Counted from the stretch's first letter, positions 17,218 to 26,661 are shown. The stretch: DNA of 64,000 nt from Paraburkholderia kirstenboschensis (GCF_904848585.1 NZ_CAJHCR010000011.1:1-64000); one strand, 5' to 3'. Notes: generated by a model from the sequence alone, not told the origin. A program made the numbers and translations.

Positions 17218-17946
17218 ATGACATTCCAGACTCATCTACTCGAAGGTAAAACCGCTCTCGTGACCGGTGCGCTGTCCGGCATCGGCGCGGCAATCGCGAA
17301 CGGACTCGCGCAGCTCGGCGCGAGGACAGTGGCCGCCGGTCTTCCGCTGCCCGAGGGCGCGCCGGACACGCTGCGCCGCGAGGTCGAGCGTGCGACGCTC
17401 GACGTGCGCTCCGCCGACGATGTCACTGCGCTGCTGAACGGGTTCGAGCATCTTGACATCGTCGTCAATTGCGCGGGCGTCATCAGCCGTGTCGAGGAAC
17501 ATCGTATCGACGTATTCGAACGCGTGATGGACATCAATCTGAACGGCACGATGCGCGTCTGCGCCGGCGCGCGAGAACTGCTGAAGGCCTCGTCGGGTTG
17601 CATTGTGAACACGGCCTCCATGCTGAGCTTTTTCGGCGGCGGCCTCGTGCCCGCATACAGCGCCAGCAAAGGGGCGGTCGCTCAGTTGACGAAGTCTCTG
17701 GCGATTGCCTATGCCGCCGACGGCATCCGCGTGAACGCAATTGCGCCGGGCTGGATCGCGACGCCTCTCACGCAGGCATTGCAGGACGACGAGGGCCGCT
17801 CACAGGCCATTCTGGATCGCACGCCGATGCGGCGCTGGGGAACGCCCGAAGAAGTGGCGCAGGTGGCGGTGTTTCTGTGCACGCCGGCTGCGTCGTTCAT
17901 GACCGGCGCAATCGTGCCGGTCGACGGCGGCTATCTGGTTGCCTAA
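17218..17946 (+). CDS. Short-chain dehydrogenase/reductase
   Basis: This second SDR of the operon has 242 residues, with TGALSGIG, NCAGV and the catalytic YSASK. The C-terminal GAIVPVDGGYLVA is standard. I use the ATG at 17218; a TTG at 17206 is open in frame. It follows the MFS gene by 19 bases. It is only distantly similar to the first SDR, so the two probably act on different steps. Confidence 0.9.
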   Translation: MTFQTHLLEGKTALVTGALSGIGAAIANGLAQLGARTVAAGLPLPEGAPDTLRREVERATLDVRSADDVTALLNGFEHLDIVVNCAGVISRVEEHRIDVFERVMDINLNGTMRVCAGARELLKASSGCIVNTASMLSFFGGGLVPAYSASKGAVAQLTKSLAIAYAADGIRVNAIAPGWIATPLTQALQDDEGRSQAILDRTPMRRWGTPEEVAQVAVFLCTPAASFMTGAIVPVDGGYLVA

Positions 17947-18048
17947 GCGGCCCGGCGCCGCGATCAGTGAAAGCATCTCGCCGTGGACCGTTGCCGGCAG
18001 GGCCCGGAAATGAAGGCATAATTGGCCAACTTCGCTCATGTACGCCTG

Positions 18049-18870
18049 ATGTCTACTACCGATCCCAAGCCGTCCGCCGACACGGGCGGCGCCGATGCAA
18101 AAACCGTGGCGGGCGCCGCCGCGTTCTCGAAGTTCATTGCAGTCCTGCAACTCGTCGCGGATGCCGACGCGCCACCCAACGTCGCGAAACTCAGTGCCGC
18201 AAGCGGCTATCCGCGTCCCACGGTTCACCGGATCGTGGCCGCATTGCAGGCGGAAGGCATGATCGTCGCGACCGGGACCGGCAACACGTTCAACCTCGGT
18301 CCGCGCCTCGTCAATCTGGCGAGCCGCAGTTGGGAGCGTTCGGATCTGCGCCTCGCAGCGGTGGACGCGTTGATGGATCTGCGCAACAGCACCTCGGAGA
18401 CGATCCACCTCGCGGTGCCGAGCCAGGGCGAGATGGTCTACATCGAAAAGCTCGAAAGCCCCCATGCAGTGCGTATGGCGTCGCGCATCGGCACGCGCGT
18501 ATCGCTGACGTCGAGTTCGGTCGGCAAGGCCTATCTCGCCACGCTCGACATGCGCGAACGTGAAGCGCTGCTCGTGCATGCGCCGCTGCGCCGCTTCACT
18601 GCCAACACGCTGACCGACCTCGACGCAATCCGCCGCGAACTGATCGCGACCGAGCAACGCGGTTATGCCGAAGATCGCGAGGAGAACGAAGAGGCGATCT
18701 CCTGCTACGGCGCGGCGATTCGTGGCGCCGACGGGCGCACGGTGGGCTGCATCAGCATCAGCATGCCGACCTTCCGGCTGCAGAACGACCCACAAAGCCG
18801 CTACATCGAGCCGCTGCTGGCCGCTTGCCGCGCCGTCGCGGCGCGGCTCGGGCCGACGGCGGGACGCTAA
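18049..18870 (+). CDS. IclR-family transcriptional regulator
   Basis: The 273-residue protein has an N-terminal winged helix (VAKLSAASGYPRPTVHRIVAAL recognition region, about residues 43-65) and the IclR effector domain. The effector-domain signatures VYIEKLES and TSSSVGKAYLA are visible. I choose the ATG at 18049; a TTG at 18022 is open in frame. It follows the second SDR by about 100 bases in the same direction, and probably controls the 14.5-18 kb operon through the inverted repeats upstream of the cupin gene. Confidence 0.9.
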   Translation: MSTTDPKPSADTGGADAKTVAGAAAFSKFIAVLQLVADADAPPNVAKLSAASGYPRPTVHRIVAALQAEGMIVATGTGNTFNLGPRLVNLASRSWERSDLRLAAVDALMDLRNSTSETIHLAVPSQGEMVYIEKLESPHAVRMASRIGTRVSLTSSSVGKAYLATLDMREREALLVHAPLRRFTANTLTDLDAIRRELIATEQRGYAEDREENEEAISCYGAAIRGADGRTVGCISISMPTFRLQNDPQSRYIEPLLAACRAVAARLGPTAGR

Positions 18871-19331
18871 CTCGGGTAGACGTTCCGCCGCGTAGGGAAC
18901 CGGCTGCACACGCCAAGAGCAGCGACGGCCAGGCTCCCGCTGCCCTGCGCGGCCAACGCAGCAAAAAAAACGGCGTCGTGCCCGGTTGGGACGCGACGCC
19001 GCTAAAAAACACCACACGCTCGCGGGGGCTACCTCACGAGTGGACGAAAAATACCCGCTACGAAATTCATCCTCAAGATGAAAGAACTACGTTTGTAACG
19101 AACCACGCGGTAGATATTACGCAGGCCGTAATAACCAGGCCCGCAAATTCAACACCGTTAGGCATCGAATCCTTGCGACGGCAAGCGTCGAAATTTGAAC
19201 ATTTACAGACGGCGATCATTTGTTACAGTCGGGCGGAACGCGAGAAATCGCACGCGGGGAAGCGACTCTTTCAAGCGTAAGTCGCGCGAAATCCGTCCAC
19301 ATCGAAATCTCCAAAGGCATGCGGCCAACCC
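18871..19331. other. Convergent intergenic region
   Basis: This holds a strong minus-strand terminator at 18963-19001. Sequence from about 19010 to 19300 is distinctly more AT-rich than its neighbours; I find no gene, tRNA or repeat in it. It may be the 3' untranslated region of rlpA or a small transferred piece. Confidence 0.5.
18963..19001 (-). terminator. Rho-independent terminator for leftward transcription
   Basis: Eight bases (18971-18978) pair perfectly with 18994-19001 around a 15-base loop. On the minus strand the stem is followed directly by eight T residues (18970-18963). It would end leftward transcription from the rlpA side, though about 330 bases beyond the rlpA stop. Confidence 0.75.
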
Positions 19332-20009
19332 TCAGGCTGCCCGGTCCACGCAGCGACGAGCGCCGTCCACGCCACGCGCGGGCGCGATGTGTTCGAGCTT
19401 GACCGGCAAGGTGCCCGCAACGTTCACACCGATCGCCTCCGCAGCGGCATACGATAGATCGATGATCCGTCCGTGCACGAACGGCCCACGGTCGTTGATC
19501 CGCACGACCACCGAACGGGCGCGCCCCACTGCCGTCACACGCACACAGGCGCCCAGGGGCAAAGTGAGGTGCGCTGCGGTCAATGCATGCATGTTGTAGC
19601 GCTCGCCGCTCGCGGTGCGGCGGCCATGGAACATCTTCCCGTACCACGACGCGAGGCCGGTCTGCAGAAAGCGCCTGCTGCAAGCGCAGGGCGGCACTGC
19701 CGGCGAATCGTCGTCCGCGGACTTTGCCTCGGGTCGCGGCTCGTGAGCCGATAAGCCTGGCGCGAGTGCAGCGCCGCGCTCGTCACCATCGTTATAGCGA
19801 TCTTGCAACGCATGAGGCGCTGTCCGCTCGACTGTGCGAATGGCCGGCTCGCCGCTGGTTACGGCCGCGTGCTCGACGACCGGCGGCGCGCAGCCGGCCA
19901 GCGCCCACGCACAGCCAAGCGACGCGAGCGTGAGACCGAGAGGATTTGCAGCCAGGCGGAGAAAGCCGGTGAAACCAGTGCGGTTGGTGAAGCGAAAGGT
20001 CATAGGCAT
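19332..20009 (-). CDS. rlpA: RlpA-like septal lipoprotein
   Basis: The 225-residue product has a lipoprotein signal with lipobox LAGC, a linker, and a double-psi beta-barrel domain with the RlpA hallmarks TGLASWYG, GRRTASGERYN, RVTAVGRARSVVVRINDRGPF and GRIIDLSYAAAEAIG. RlpA proteins act on denuded peptidoglycan at the septum as lytic transglycosylases or structural partners. No SPOR domain is present, so it is a short form. I start at the ATG at 20009; the upstream open stretch to 20198 is unlike protein. The neighbour is another wall-related lipoprotein. Confidence 0.85.
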   Translation of the reverse strand: MPMTFRFTNRTGFTGFLRLAANPLGLTLASLGCAWALAGCAPPVVEHAAVTSGEPAIRTVERTAPHALQDRYNDGDERGAALAPGLSAHEPRPEAKSADDDSPAVPPCACSRRFLQTGLASWYGKMFHGRRTASGERYNMHALTAAHLTLPLGACVRVTAVGRARSVVVRINDRGPFVHGRIIDLSYAAAEAIGVNVAGTLPVKLEHIAPARGVDGARRCVDRAA

Positions 20010-20091
20010 TACATTGCGCAGCGCGCTGCATGTAACAGCACGCCGCGTCGAGTCCGGTTCGAGGAAGCGGCAATGCCGCGTAAGCACCGGC

Positions 20092-20880
20092 TTAAGGGCG
20101 CTTCGGAAGATAGATGAGCGGATCGACGGGCTTGCCGCCGTCGCGCACTTCGAAATGCAAAGAAGCGTCGCCGTGAGAGTCGGAGGAAAGCTCGGCAATC
20201 GCCTGCCCCTTCTTGACGAGCGCGCCGTCTTTCACGAGCAGCGCGCGGTTGTTCGCGTAGGCGGTCAGCAAATGTGAGTCGTGCTTGATGATGACCAGCA
20301 GACCATAAGCCGCAATGCCGCCGCCCGCGTACACGACTCTGCCGCTCGCCGCCGCTCTCACCTGCTCGCCGGCGGCCGCAGCGATCGCTATACCCCTGGT
20401 TTTTCCTGCCACGAACGGCGCTGCAACGGTCCCGTTGACCGGCCATGCAAGCCGCGCTTTGCCGATGGGCGCAACACTCTGAGCTGCGTTCGCGTGAGGT
20501 TCCGGGCTTGCAGGCGTGCGCGCATTCAACACGGCAGGCGCGGTCGCAACTCCCGCTGGCGGCGCGACGCGCAGCAGTTGGCCGGCGTCCAGTGCGCCAT
20601 CCGCTGACAGATGATTCCACTGCGCAATGGCCGCTGCGTCGCGGCCGAAAGCCCTGGCAATGCCGGTCAAGGTATCGCCCGAATTCACCCGATAGAAACC
20701 AGCCGGCACCATTGCCTCACTAAGGGCTGCAGGCACCCGGCTAGAGGACCACGCCAACGGCGGACTTGCAGGCGGGCTGCTCGGCGCCAGCAGTGAACAA
20801 CCGCTCAGCGCGCCGGCCAATGAGAAGACGAGCAGGAACGGGACAGCCGGTAGGGCGCGACGGGGCAAACAGATTTTCAT
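20092..20880 (-). CDS. LysM/M23 lipoprotein, NlpD-like, catalytically degenerate
   Basis: The 262-residue protein has a lipobox (LSGC), a LysM domain (FYRVNSGDTLTGIARAFG onward), an Ala/Pro linker, and a C-terminal M23 fold. The M23 metal ligands are mostly gone: the HxxxD position reads KTRGIAI, and YAHL is replaced by YANN. Only the final LHFEVR histidine remains. Such proteins usually activate cell-wall amidases rather than cut peptidoglycan. I choose the ATG at 20880, which gives a proper signal peptide; the frame is open to 21105. Confidence 0.85.
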   Translation of the reverse strand: MKICLPRRALPAVPFLLVFSLAGALSGCSLLAPSSPPASPPLAWSSSRVPAALSEAMVPAGFYRVNSGDTLTGIARAFGRDAAAIAQWNHLSADGALDAGQLLRVAPPAGVATAPAVLNARTPASPEPHANAAQSVAPIGKARLAWPVNGTVAAPFVAGKTRGIAIAAAAGEQVRAAASGRVVYAGGGIAAYGLLVIIKHDSHLLTAYANNRALLVKDGALVKKGQAIAELSSDSHGDASLHFEVRDGGKPVDPLIYLPKRP

Positions 20881-21022
20881 TGGAACAGTGGGGCGAGATC
20901 GGGATAGTGCAAGGCGTCGCATCGAGCCACCGCCGCTACAGTGGCGCGGCGTTCGGCATGGAGAGGTCCGCCTGTCGAACACGCTGCGCAGCCGGCGCAC
21001 GCGTTCAATGCGGGCGTGAACA

Positions 21023-21307
21023 TCAGCACTCGTGTTTCTTCGCGTGGCCCGGCGGGCAATGAGCGTCGTGATTGAAGCGATAAGCATCGTGGTCGCCCGC
21101 TGCACGCGCCCGCCGCCCTTCCCACTCGTCGCGACTCCACGAACGGTGACCGTCCCAATAGTGGCCGTCGTGCCAGCCTTGTGTCACTGGAGCATTGGCA
21201 GCCGCGTGGGTGGACGGGTTGAGCGCGAAGCCGAAGCTCTTTGCCTGAGCGACGACGGACAGGCTCATCGCGCAACAAAACGCGATCGAAAGACAAATAC
21301 GTTTCAT
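21023..21307 (-). CDS. Small secreted protein, unknown function
   Basis: The 94-residue product has a clear Sec signal peptide (cleavage after VVAQA). The mature part is rich in His, Trp, Asp and Arg (WHDGHYWDGHRSW region) and ends in Cys. AGGA lies 8 bases before the start at 21307. I do not recognise the family. The composition suggests a periplasmic protein, possibly metal-contacting, but that is a guess. Confidence 0.65.
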   Translation of the reverse strand: MKRICLSIAFCCAMSLSVVAQAKSFGFALNPSTHAAANAPVTQGWHDGHYWDGHRSWSRDEWEGRRARAAGDHDAYRFNHDAHCPPGHAKKHEC

Positions 21308-21442
21308 ACAAGAGTCCTAACTAACTAGACGTGAATCCCAACGGCAACGCCCACGACGCTTCGCGCCGTCGACCGGCGACCGGGCCGCCCGAAGAAGACG
21401 GTGCCTTGTGTCTCGCGCAGATTTTGGGCAATGAACAGCAAG

Positions 21443-21475
21443 ACAGGAAACGGGCCGATGCGATGCACCGGCCCG
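21443..21475 (-). terminator. Likely terminator of the His-rich secreted protein gene
   Basis: The stem 21451-21457 pairs with 21469-21475 (7 bp, all G/C) around an 11-base loop. On the minus strand TTTCCTGT follows. The T-run is poor, so termination may be partial. Confidence 0.5.
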
Positions 21476-21507
21476 CGTCTTCACAGGCTCGCTACGCGGC
21501 GTAACGG

Positions 21508-21777
21508 TTACGGCTTGGCGGGCGCTGCTTCGTCGGACGCCGGTGCGGCATTTTGTTCGCCGCCAGCAGCCGATGCTGCGTGGTGGGAATGCTTGTGCGC
21601 ATGCTTATGCGCGTGCTTGTGTTGCTTCGTGGCGTGATGGTGCTGGACTGCCGGCTTTGCTTCTTGCGGAGCCGCAACAGCAGCTTGCGACGAGGCCGCG
21701 ACCGGTGCCGAAGCCTGCGCGAACGCTGCGATCGAGAAGAGGCCGGCGACAGCGGCGGCGACGAAATGCTTGTTCAT
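21508..21777 (-). CDS. His-rich small secreted protein
   Basis: The 89-residue product has a signal peptide (MNKHFVAAAVAGLFSIAAFAQA). The mature chain is Ala/Pro/Gln rich, with a His/Lys block (HHHATKQHKHAHKHAHKHSHH) that could bind nickel, cobalt or zinc. AAGGA lies 11 bases before the start. The frame is open upstream to 22134, but that is antisense noise and a run-on from the helicase gene. No specific family is recognised. Confidence 0.7.
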   Translation of the reverse strand: MNKHFVAAAVAGLFSIAAFAQASAPVAASSQAAVAAPQEAKPAVQHHHATKQHKHAHKHAHKHSHHAASAAGGEQNAAPASDEAAPAKP

Positions 21778-22027
21778 GACGGTTATTTCCTTAACGTACT
21801 GCGTTGACTGACCTGATGATGGTCGCGTGTTCAACGAGTACGGGAAACAACCGTTGACGGCAGGCAGACAAACTCCGCGTTTCTTGACGACTTGTGACGT
21901 CTTTGAACAATGCGGAGTCAAATCTGGGGATTTTGAATACCGGGAAAACGTCGGTATTTCAATGGCTGATGCTAGCGCTTCATGTCCGAACGCATGACCG
22001 GCGCGCACTGTCCCGAAACGGTTCGCG

Positions 22028-25000
22028 TCACCTTCCGCCTTCGAGCTCGGGCATCGGCGCAAACAGCGCGTCGATGTCGTCGTCGGAGAACTTGGCCGCG
22101 CCGGCGGCGTCTTCGGAGAGAATGCTGTCGGCAAGACCGGCCTTCTGCTCCTGCAATTCCACGATCTTTTCTTCGATGCTGCCCGCCGCGATCAGTTTGT
22201 AGACGAACACGGGCTTGTCCTGTCCGAGTCGATGCGCGCGGTCGGTGGCCTGATTCTCGGCGGCGGGATTCCACCACGGGTCGTAGTGGATCACGGTATC
22301 CGCAGCGGTGAGGTTCAGCCCCACGCCGCCCGCCTTCAGGCTGATCAGGAACAGCGGCACTTCGCCTTGCTGAAAACGCTCGACAGGCGTGATCCGATCC
22401 GTCGTGTCGCCGGTCAGGATCACATACGGAATCGCCGCTTCGTTCAGCGCCTCGGCGATCAGCGCGAGCATGCCGGTGAACTGCGAGAACAACAGCACGC
22501 GGCGTCCCTCTTCGATCAGCTCCGGCAGCATGGACAGCAGCAGGTCGAGTTTGGCGGAGCGCATGCCTCGTGCGGCCTTTTCCGCCTTATCGGGGCTCGC
22601 CGGCTTGCCGGCTGCGTCCTCGCTGCGTTCGGCGCCCTCGCCCGCGGTCCTGAGCGTGCGCACAAGTCGCGGATCGCAACACACCTGCCGCAGCTTCAAC
22701 AGCGCGTCGAGCACGATGATGTGACTGCGCGCGAGACCCTGTGCGCTCACGGCGGCGCGCACCTTCTCCTGCATCGCCGTACGCACGGTTTCATACAGAT
22801 CGCGCTGCGCGCCTTCCAGATCGACGGAGCACACGATCGTCGTCTTGGCCGGCAACTCTTTCGCGACCTCGTCCTTGCGACGCCGCAGCATGAATGGCCG
22901 GATGCGACGCGCAAGCAACGCGCGGCGCACGCCGTCGTTATTCCTTTCGATCGGATTGCGCCAGCGGCGCGTGAAGTCCTTCTGGCTGCCGAGAAAACCC
23001 GGCAGCAGAAAATCGAACTGCGACCATAGTTCGCCCAGGTGATTTTCGAGCGGCGTGCCTGTCAGACACAGCCGGTGCCGCGCGTTCAAGCCGCGGATTG
23101 CCTGGGCGGCTTTCGTCGTTGCGTTCTTCACGTACTGCGCCTCGTCGAGAATCAGCAGGTGATATTCGTGTTCAGCGAGCACCTTCTGGTCGCGCCACAG
23201 CAATGCGTACGTCGTCAGGATCAGTTCATGTTCGCCGATCCGCTCGAAGCGCTCCTTGCGCTGCGGGCCGTTCAGCACCAGCACCTTCAGCTCGGGCGCG
23301 AAGCGCCGCGCTTCTTCGCGCCAGTTGTGCACGAGCGTGGTCGGCACGACGATCAGCGCGGGCCGGTCGAGCCTGCCCGCTTCCTTCTCGGCGAGGATAT
23401 GCGCAAGCGTCTGCACGGTCTTGCCGAGGCCCATGTCGTCGGCGAGTACACCGGCCAGACCCTGCTCGCGCAGGTACTGCATCCAGTTCAGACCCTGCTG
23501 CTGATACGCGCGCAATTCCGCTTGCAGACCGCGGGGCACCGGCACCTCGCGCAAGCCGGGACCGGCTTGCAGACGCTGCGCGAGTTCGCGGATGGAATCG
23601 TCGCCGCGAAACTGCCAGCGGCCGGTATCGCTCAATGCCTGGAGGCGGCCTGCGTCGACGGAGGGCACGCGCAGCGGCGCGCCCTCGGCCAGGCTGGCGC
23701 CGAGCGAATCGAACAGATCGACCAGCACGCGCACCACCGGCTTGAGCCTGTCCGCGCGCAGCCGCAGGCGCTTGTTCTCTTCGGTCTTCAATTCGATGGG
23801 TTCGTCGTCGGCAATCGACTCCAGCGCGCCGCCGAGCCAGCGCCGGTCGCGCCGGAACAGATCGGCGAGCAGCGGCTCGAGCCGCACATTGCGCTCGCCG
23901 ATGCGGATGCCCATTTCAAGATCGAACCAGCCGTCGCCCGCCTGATGCGCGGTGCCGTCGATCGCGTCGATCTCGATGACGTTGTAGCGGAACTCCGGCG
24001 CCATCGTCACACGCCAGCCCTTGCTGACGAGTTCCGGCACCGCGTCGCTGACAAACGAGGACCAGGCGTCCGCATCGGCCAGGCCGAGCATCGTATCGGG
24101 CAGTTGCCGCGACGCGAACACGCGGCTCGTGGGCACCTTCTGCAGCCCGCTCTTGCGAAGTTCGAGCAGGCGCTTCTTCTCGACCTCGTAGCGGCGGCGG
24201 ATATGAATGACGTCGCCGCCCGGCATGGGCACGAGCGTCACGCTGCTGTCCACGTTGATGCTGACGCCGTCGTAGTCGAAGCTCACGCCGGCCAGTTCGA
24301 CGGCGAGGCCTTTGGCCTTTCCGGCGGACGGCAGCGCGTGGCTATTGAGCGTGAGCACAGGCACCGGCTCCACGTCGATTACGCGGATGGCCGGCGCGTC
24401 ATGCGTGGGTGGCAGTGGCAAGTCGGGCGCGACCTCGCGCAGCACCGACGCGACAAGGGGCGCTTCGGCGAGCGAAATAGGCGGCATCGCGAGGTAATCG
24501 GGCAATTGCTGGAACGGTAGCGACGAGCGCACGATACCGGCCTCGTTGGCCACGCCGTCCACATACCAGACCGGTTCGGTGGGCAACACCATGCTGGCGC
24601 GCGGCTCGGTGCACAGAACCGGGCGCAGACGCTGGTCGGCAAGCGGCTCCCACTCGATGCGCCCGGGCCGGTCGGCCGCGCGCGCGAGCGGCGTGGGTCC
24701 TTCCTGACCGGGCGCAATCCTGAAGTCGACGAAGAGGCGCCCGGTGGCAATGAGCTTTTGCAGCATCTCCGCGCCGCTCGTGCCGCGCAGAATGAATTGC
24801 CCGAAGTCTTCACGGGAACGGCCGAGCCACAGGCCGCGCAAGATGGACAGATCTTCGTCCGACACGAACCCCGGTTGCTTGACGAGCGCCGCTTCGACGT
24901 TGCCCCACGTTTCGCCGACGGAGACGATGCGGCCGTCCGGATTGCAGCGCGCGCGGTGCAGCACGACTTCGTGCCGCATGTGGAAGTCAGACCAGTTCAG

Positions 25001-25492
25001 CCGGTACGCGAGCGTCTCGGTGCGCGCGGCGCTCGCCTTCTGGACAGCGGCATCGGCGGCTTCCGCGCGTGCCCGGAAGCGTTCCAGCCAGCTGACCAGT
25101 TCGGGACGCACGCCGGATTGCAAGGCGGTGCGTTCCGCCGCTGCAAATCGGGCGAAGACGGCGGCGCTATCGTCACGCTCATCGCCGTCCACGTTGATGA
25201 TGTGGTCCATCTCGTCGTGATATTCGAGCTCGGCCAGCAGCAGCGCGGCGACGTGCTTGCAATTGCGGCCGACCGGGCAGGTGCAGTCGCTCTGGGCCCA
25301 CGGCAAGCCGCCGTCGGTGCGAAAACGTACACGCGTTCTGTAAGGAAGCGGCTGTGAGCCCTGCACGTCGCCAGTCAGCGTGGCCCCGTGCCATGCCACG
25401 TTGCTGACGGGCCCGACCGCGCGCGCCTTGGCGACGGTATTTTCACCGAGCCATTCTGCAATCCGTTCCCGATCAAAGAAAACTGACGACAT
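22028..25492 (-). CDS. SNF2-family helicase with SWIM zinc finger
   Basis: The 1154-residue protein has an N-terminal SWIM domain (CTCPVGRNCKH), a long central region, then the two SNF2 ATPase lobes. Visible motifs are Walker A in DDMGLGKTVQT, motif II in LILDEAQYVKN, LTGTPLEN, and motif VI in ATDRAHRLGQ. Bacterial SNF2 proteins of this layout are ATP-driven DNA translocases, probably remodelling nucleoprotein or stalled transcription complexes. It is monocistronic, with a 250-base gap before the His-rich gene. The partner or target is unknown. Confidence 0.9.
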   Translation of the reverse strand: MSSVFFDRERIAEWLGENTVAKARAVGPVSNVAWHGATLTGDVQGSQPLPYRTRVRFRTDGGLPWAQSDCTCPVGRNCKHVAALLLAELEYHDEMDHIINVDGDERDDSAAVFARFAAAERTALQSGVRPELVSWLERFRARAEAADAAVQKASAARTETLAYRLNWSDFHMRHEVVLHRARCNPDGRIVSVGETWGNVEAALVKQPGFVSDEDLSILRGLWLGRSREDFGQFILRGTSGAEMLQKLIATGRLFVDFRIAPGQEGPTPLARAADRPGRIEWEPLADQRLRPVLCTEPRASMVLPTEPVWYVDGVANEAGIVRSSLPFQQLPDYLAMPPISLAEAPLVASVLREVAPDLPLPPTHDAPAIRVIDVEPVPVLTLNSHALPSAGKAKGLAVELAGVSFDYDGVSINVDSSVTLVPMPGGDVIHIRRRYEVEKKRLLELRKSGLQKVPTSRVFASRQLPDTMLGLADADAWSSFVSDAVPELVSKGWRVTMAPEFRYNVIEIDAIDGTAHQAGDGWFDLEMGIRIGERNVRLEPLLADLFRRDRRWLGGALESIADDEPIELKTEENKRLRLRADRLKPVVRVLVDLFDSLGASLAEGAPLRVPSVDAGRLQALSDTGRWQFRGDDSIRELAQRLQAGPGLREVPVPRGLQAELRAYQQQGLNWMQYLREQGLAGVLADDMGLGKTVQTLAHILAEKEAGRLDRPALIVVPTTLVHNWREEARRFAPELKVLVLNGPQRKERFERIGEHELILTTYALLWRDQKVLAEHEYHLLILDEAQYVKNATTKAAQAIRGLNARHRLCLTGTPLENHLGELWSQFDFLLPGFLGSQKDFTRRWRNPIERNNDGVRRALLARRIRPFMLRRRKDEVAKELPAKTTIVCSVDLEGAQRDLYETVRTAMQEKVRAAVSAQGLARSHIIVLDALLKLRQVCCDPRLVRTLRTAGEGAERSEDAAGKPASPDKAEKAARGMRSAKLDLLLSMLPELIEEGRRVLLFSQFTGMLALIAEALNEAAIPYVILTGDTTDRITPVERFQQGEVPLFLISLKAGGVGLNLTAADTVIHYDPWWNPAAENQATDRAHRLGQDKPVFVYKLIAAGSIEEKIVELQEQKAGLADSILSEDAAGAAKFSDDDIDALFAPMPELEGGR

Positions 25493-25824
25493 CTGGGGGC
25501 ATCCTCTTCAAGCCGGCGCAGGCAGGCGGCGCGGGAGGCAACTGCCGGCGGACGGCGCTGTCCACCGCTTGGTTCGCCCGGAGCCTGGCTGCCAGTGATA
25601 ACCGGCCATTTTACGCGTTGGCGCGAATTGGCTGTGCGAGGTGGCGCTCGCGTGGCGGGAGCTTGCGGGCGGGGTTTGCGGTGCGTCGGGCAGTGTGTGC
25701 GTTCGAGGCGCTCCCGGCGAAGGATGTCAGCGTGCCCGCCGGGCGCGCTGCGCAAGCGGCGACCAGGGCGGACGCGCAGGCTGGATTCAGCTACGGTTGA
25801 TGAGCTAAAAGGGTAAGCCGGTTG
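25493..25824. other. Intergenic region, no supported gene
   Basis: About 330 GC-rich bases lie between the SNF2 start and the DeoR stop. Short open frames exist on both strands, but their products are Arg/Ala-rich with no family likeness. Confidence 0.6.
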
Positions 25825-26661
25825 CTACAAAGGGCGCGCGCTGTCCTCGCCGTCCTCGCCCTCCTCGCCCTCCTCGCAGCTTCTCGCCCCACCGCCGGGC
25901 AGCGCGCCGACGAGCACCTCCACACCGGCGGCCGTCAGCGCTTGTGCAAGCGCCGGCGCGGGGGCTTCGTCGGTAACGAGCAGGTCCACGCAATCCGCGC
26001 CGAACGCGTGCAGCAGCGCGCTATGTCCGAATTTGGCGTGATCCGCCGCGACCACGCGACTCTCCGCCTGAGCGAACGCCGCGAGCGAATACGCGACGTC
26101 GGCGGGAAGCGCGTCCATGAAATGCCCCTGCATGTCGATGGCGGTCACCGAGACGATCGCGTGACGCACATGAAACTGGCGCAGAAAAGCCTGAACGCTG
26201 TCGCCGATCGCGGCGCTGTCGTCGGCACGCAGTTCGCCGCCCGCGATGAACACGCGGTTGCCGTTGCGCGGCGCTAGCAGGCGAGCCACTTCGATGGAGT
26301 TGGTCACGACCGTGAGCCGCGAGCGCGCTGTCAGCGCCCGCGCGATATGCACGCACGTGCTGCCGCCGTCGAGGATCAGCGAGTCGCCGTCGCGCACCAG
26401 TTCGGCGATGCGCGCGCCGATCGCCCGCTTGCCCGCGAGACTCGCCGCCATGCGCCGTTCGAACGGCGGCTCGTCGAGGCGCTCGGGCAGCATGATGCCG
26501 CCGTGTACCTTCAGAAGCAGGCCCTGCGCAATCAACGGTTTGATATTGCGGCGGATGGTCTCGTCTGAAACCTCGAAGCGCGCGGCAAGTCCGGTGATCG
26601 TGCAGGTGCGCTGCTCGCGAACGAGCTGCAGGATTTCGCTCTGGCGTTGGGTCGAGAACAT
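25825..26661 (-). CDS. DeoR-family transcriptional regulator
   Basis: The 278-residue protein has an N-terminal DeoR winged helix (RQSEILQLVREQRTCTITGLAARFEVSDETIRRNI, residues 6-40) and a C-terminal sugar-phosphate-sensing domain (DGDSLILDGGSTCVHIARAL). The last ~18 residues are a Glu/Asp/Gly tail encoded by tandem 9-bp repeats, unlike the family. It is divergent from the FAD/GcvT oxidoreductase gene and probably regulates it or a nearby sugar or amine pathway. Confidence 0.88.
   Translation of the reverse strand: MFSTQRQSEILQLVREQRTCTITGLAARFEVSDETIRRNIKPLIAQGLLLKVHGGIMLPERLDEPPFERRMAASLAGKRAIGARIAELVRDGDSLILDGGSTCVHIARALTARSRLTVVTNSIEVARLLAPRNGNRVFIAGGELRADDSAAIGDSVQAFLRQFHVRHAIVSVTAIDMQGHFMDALPADVAYSLAAFAQAESRVVAADHAKFGHSALLHAFGADCVDLLVTDEAPAPALAQALTAAGVEVLVGALPGGGARSCEEGEEGEDGEDSARPL
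25843..25878. repeat. Four tandem 9-bp units in the DeoR 3' end
   Basis: Four units of the type (G/C)TCCTCGC(C/A) are in frame with the regulator and encode its acidic Glu/Gly/Asp tail. Slippage would change tail length by three residues without shifting the frame. Confidence 0.75.

Noticed and set aside
21778..22134. In-frame extension of the His-rich secreted protein
   Set aside because: It overlaps the helicase gene, and the internal ATG at 21777 has both a ribosome binding site and a signal peptide.
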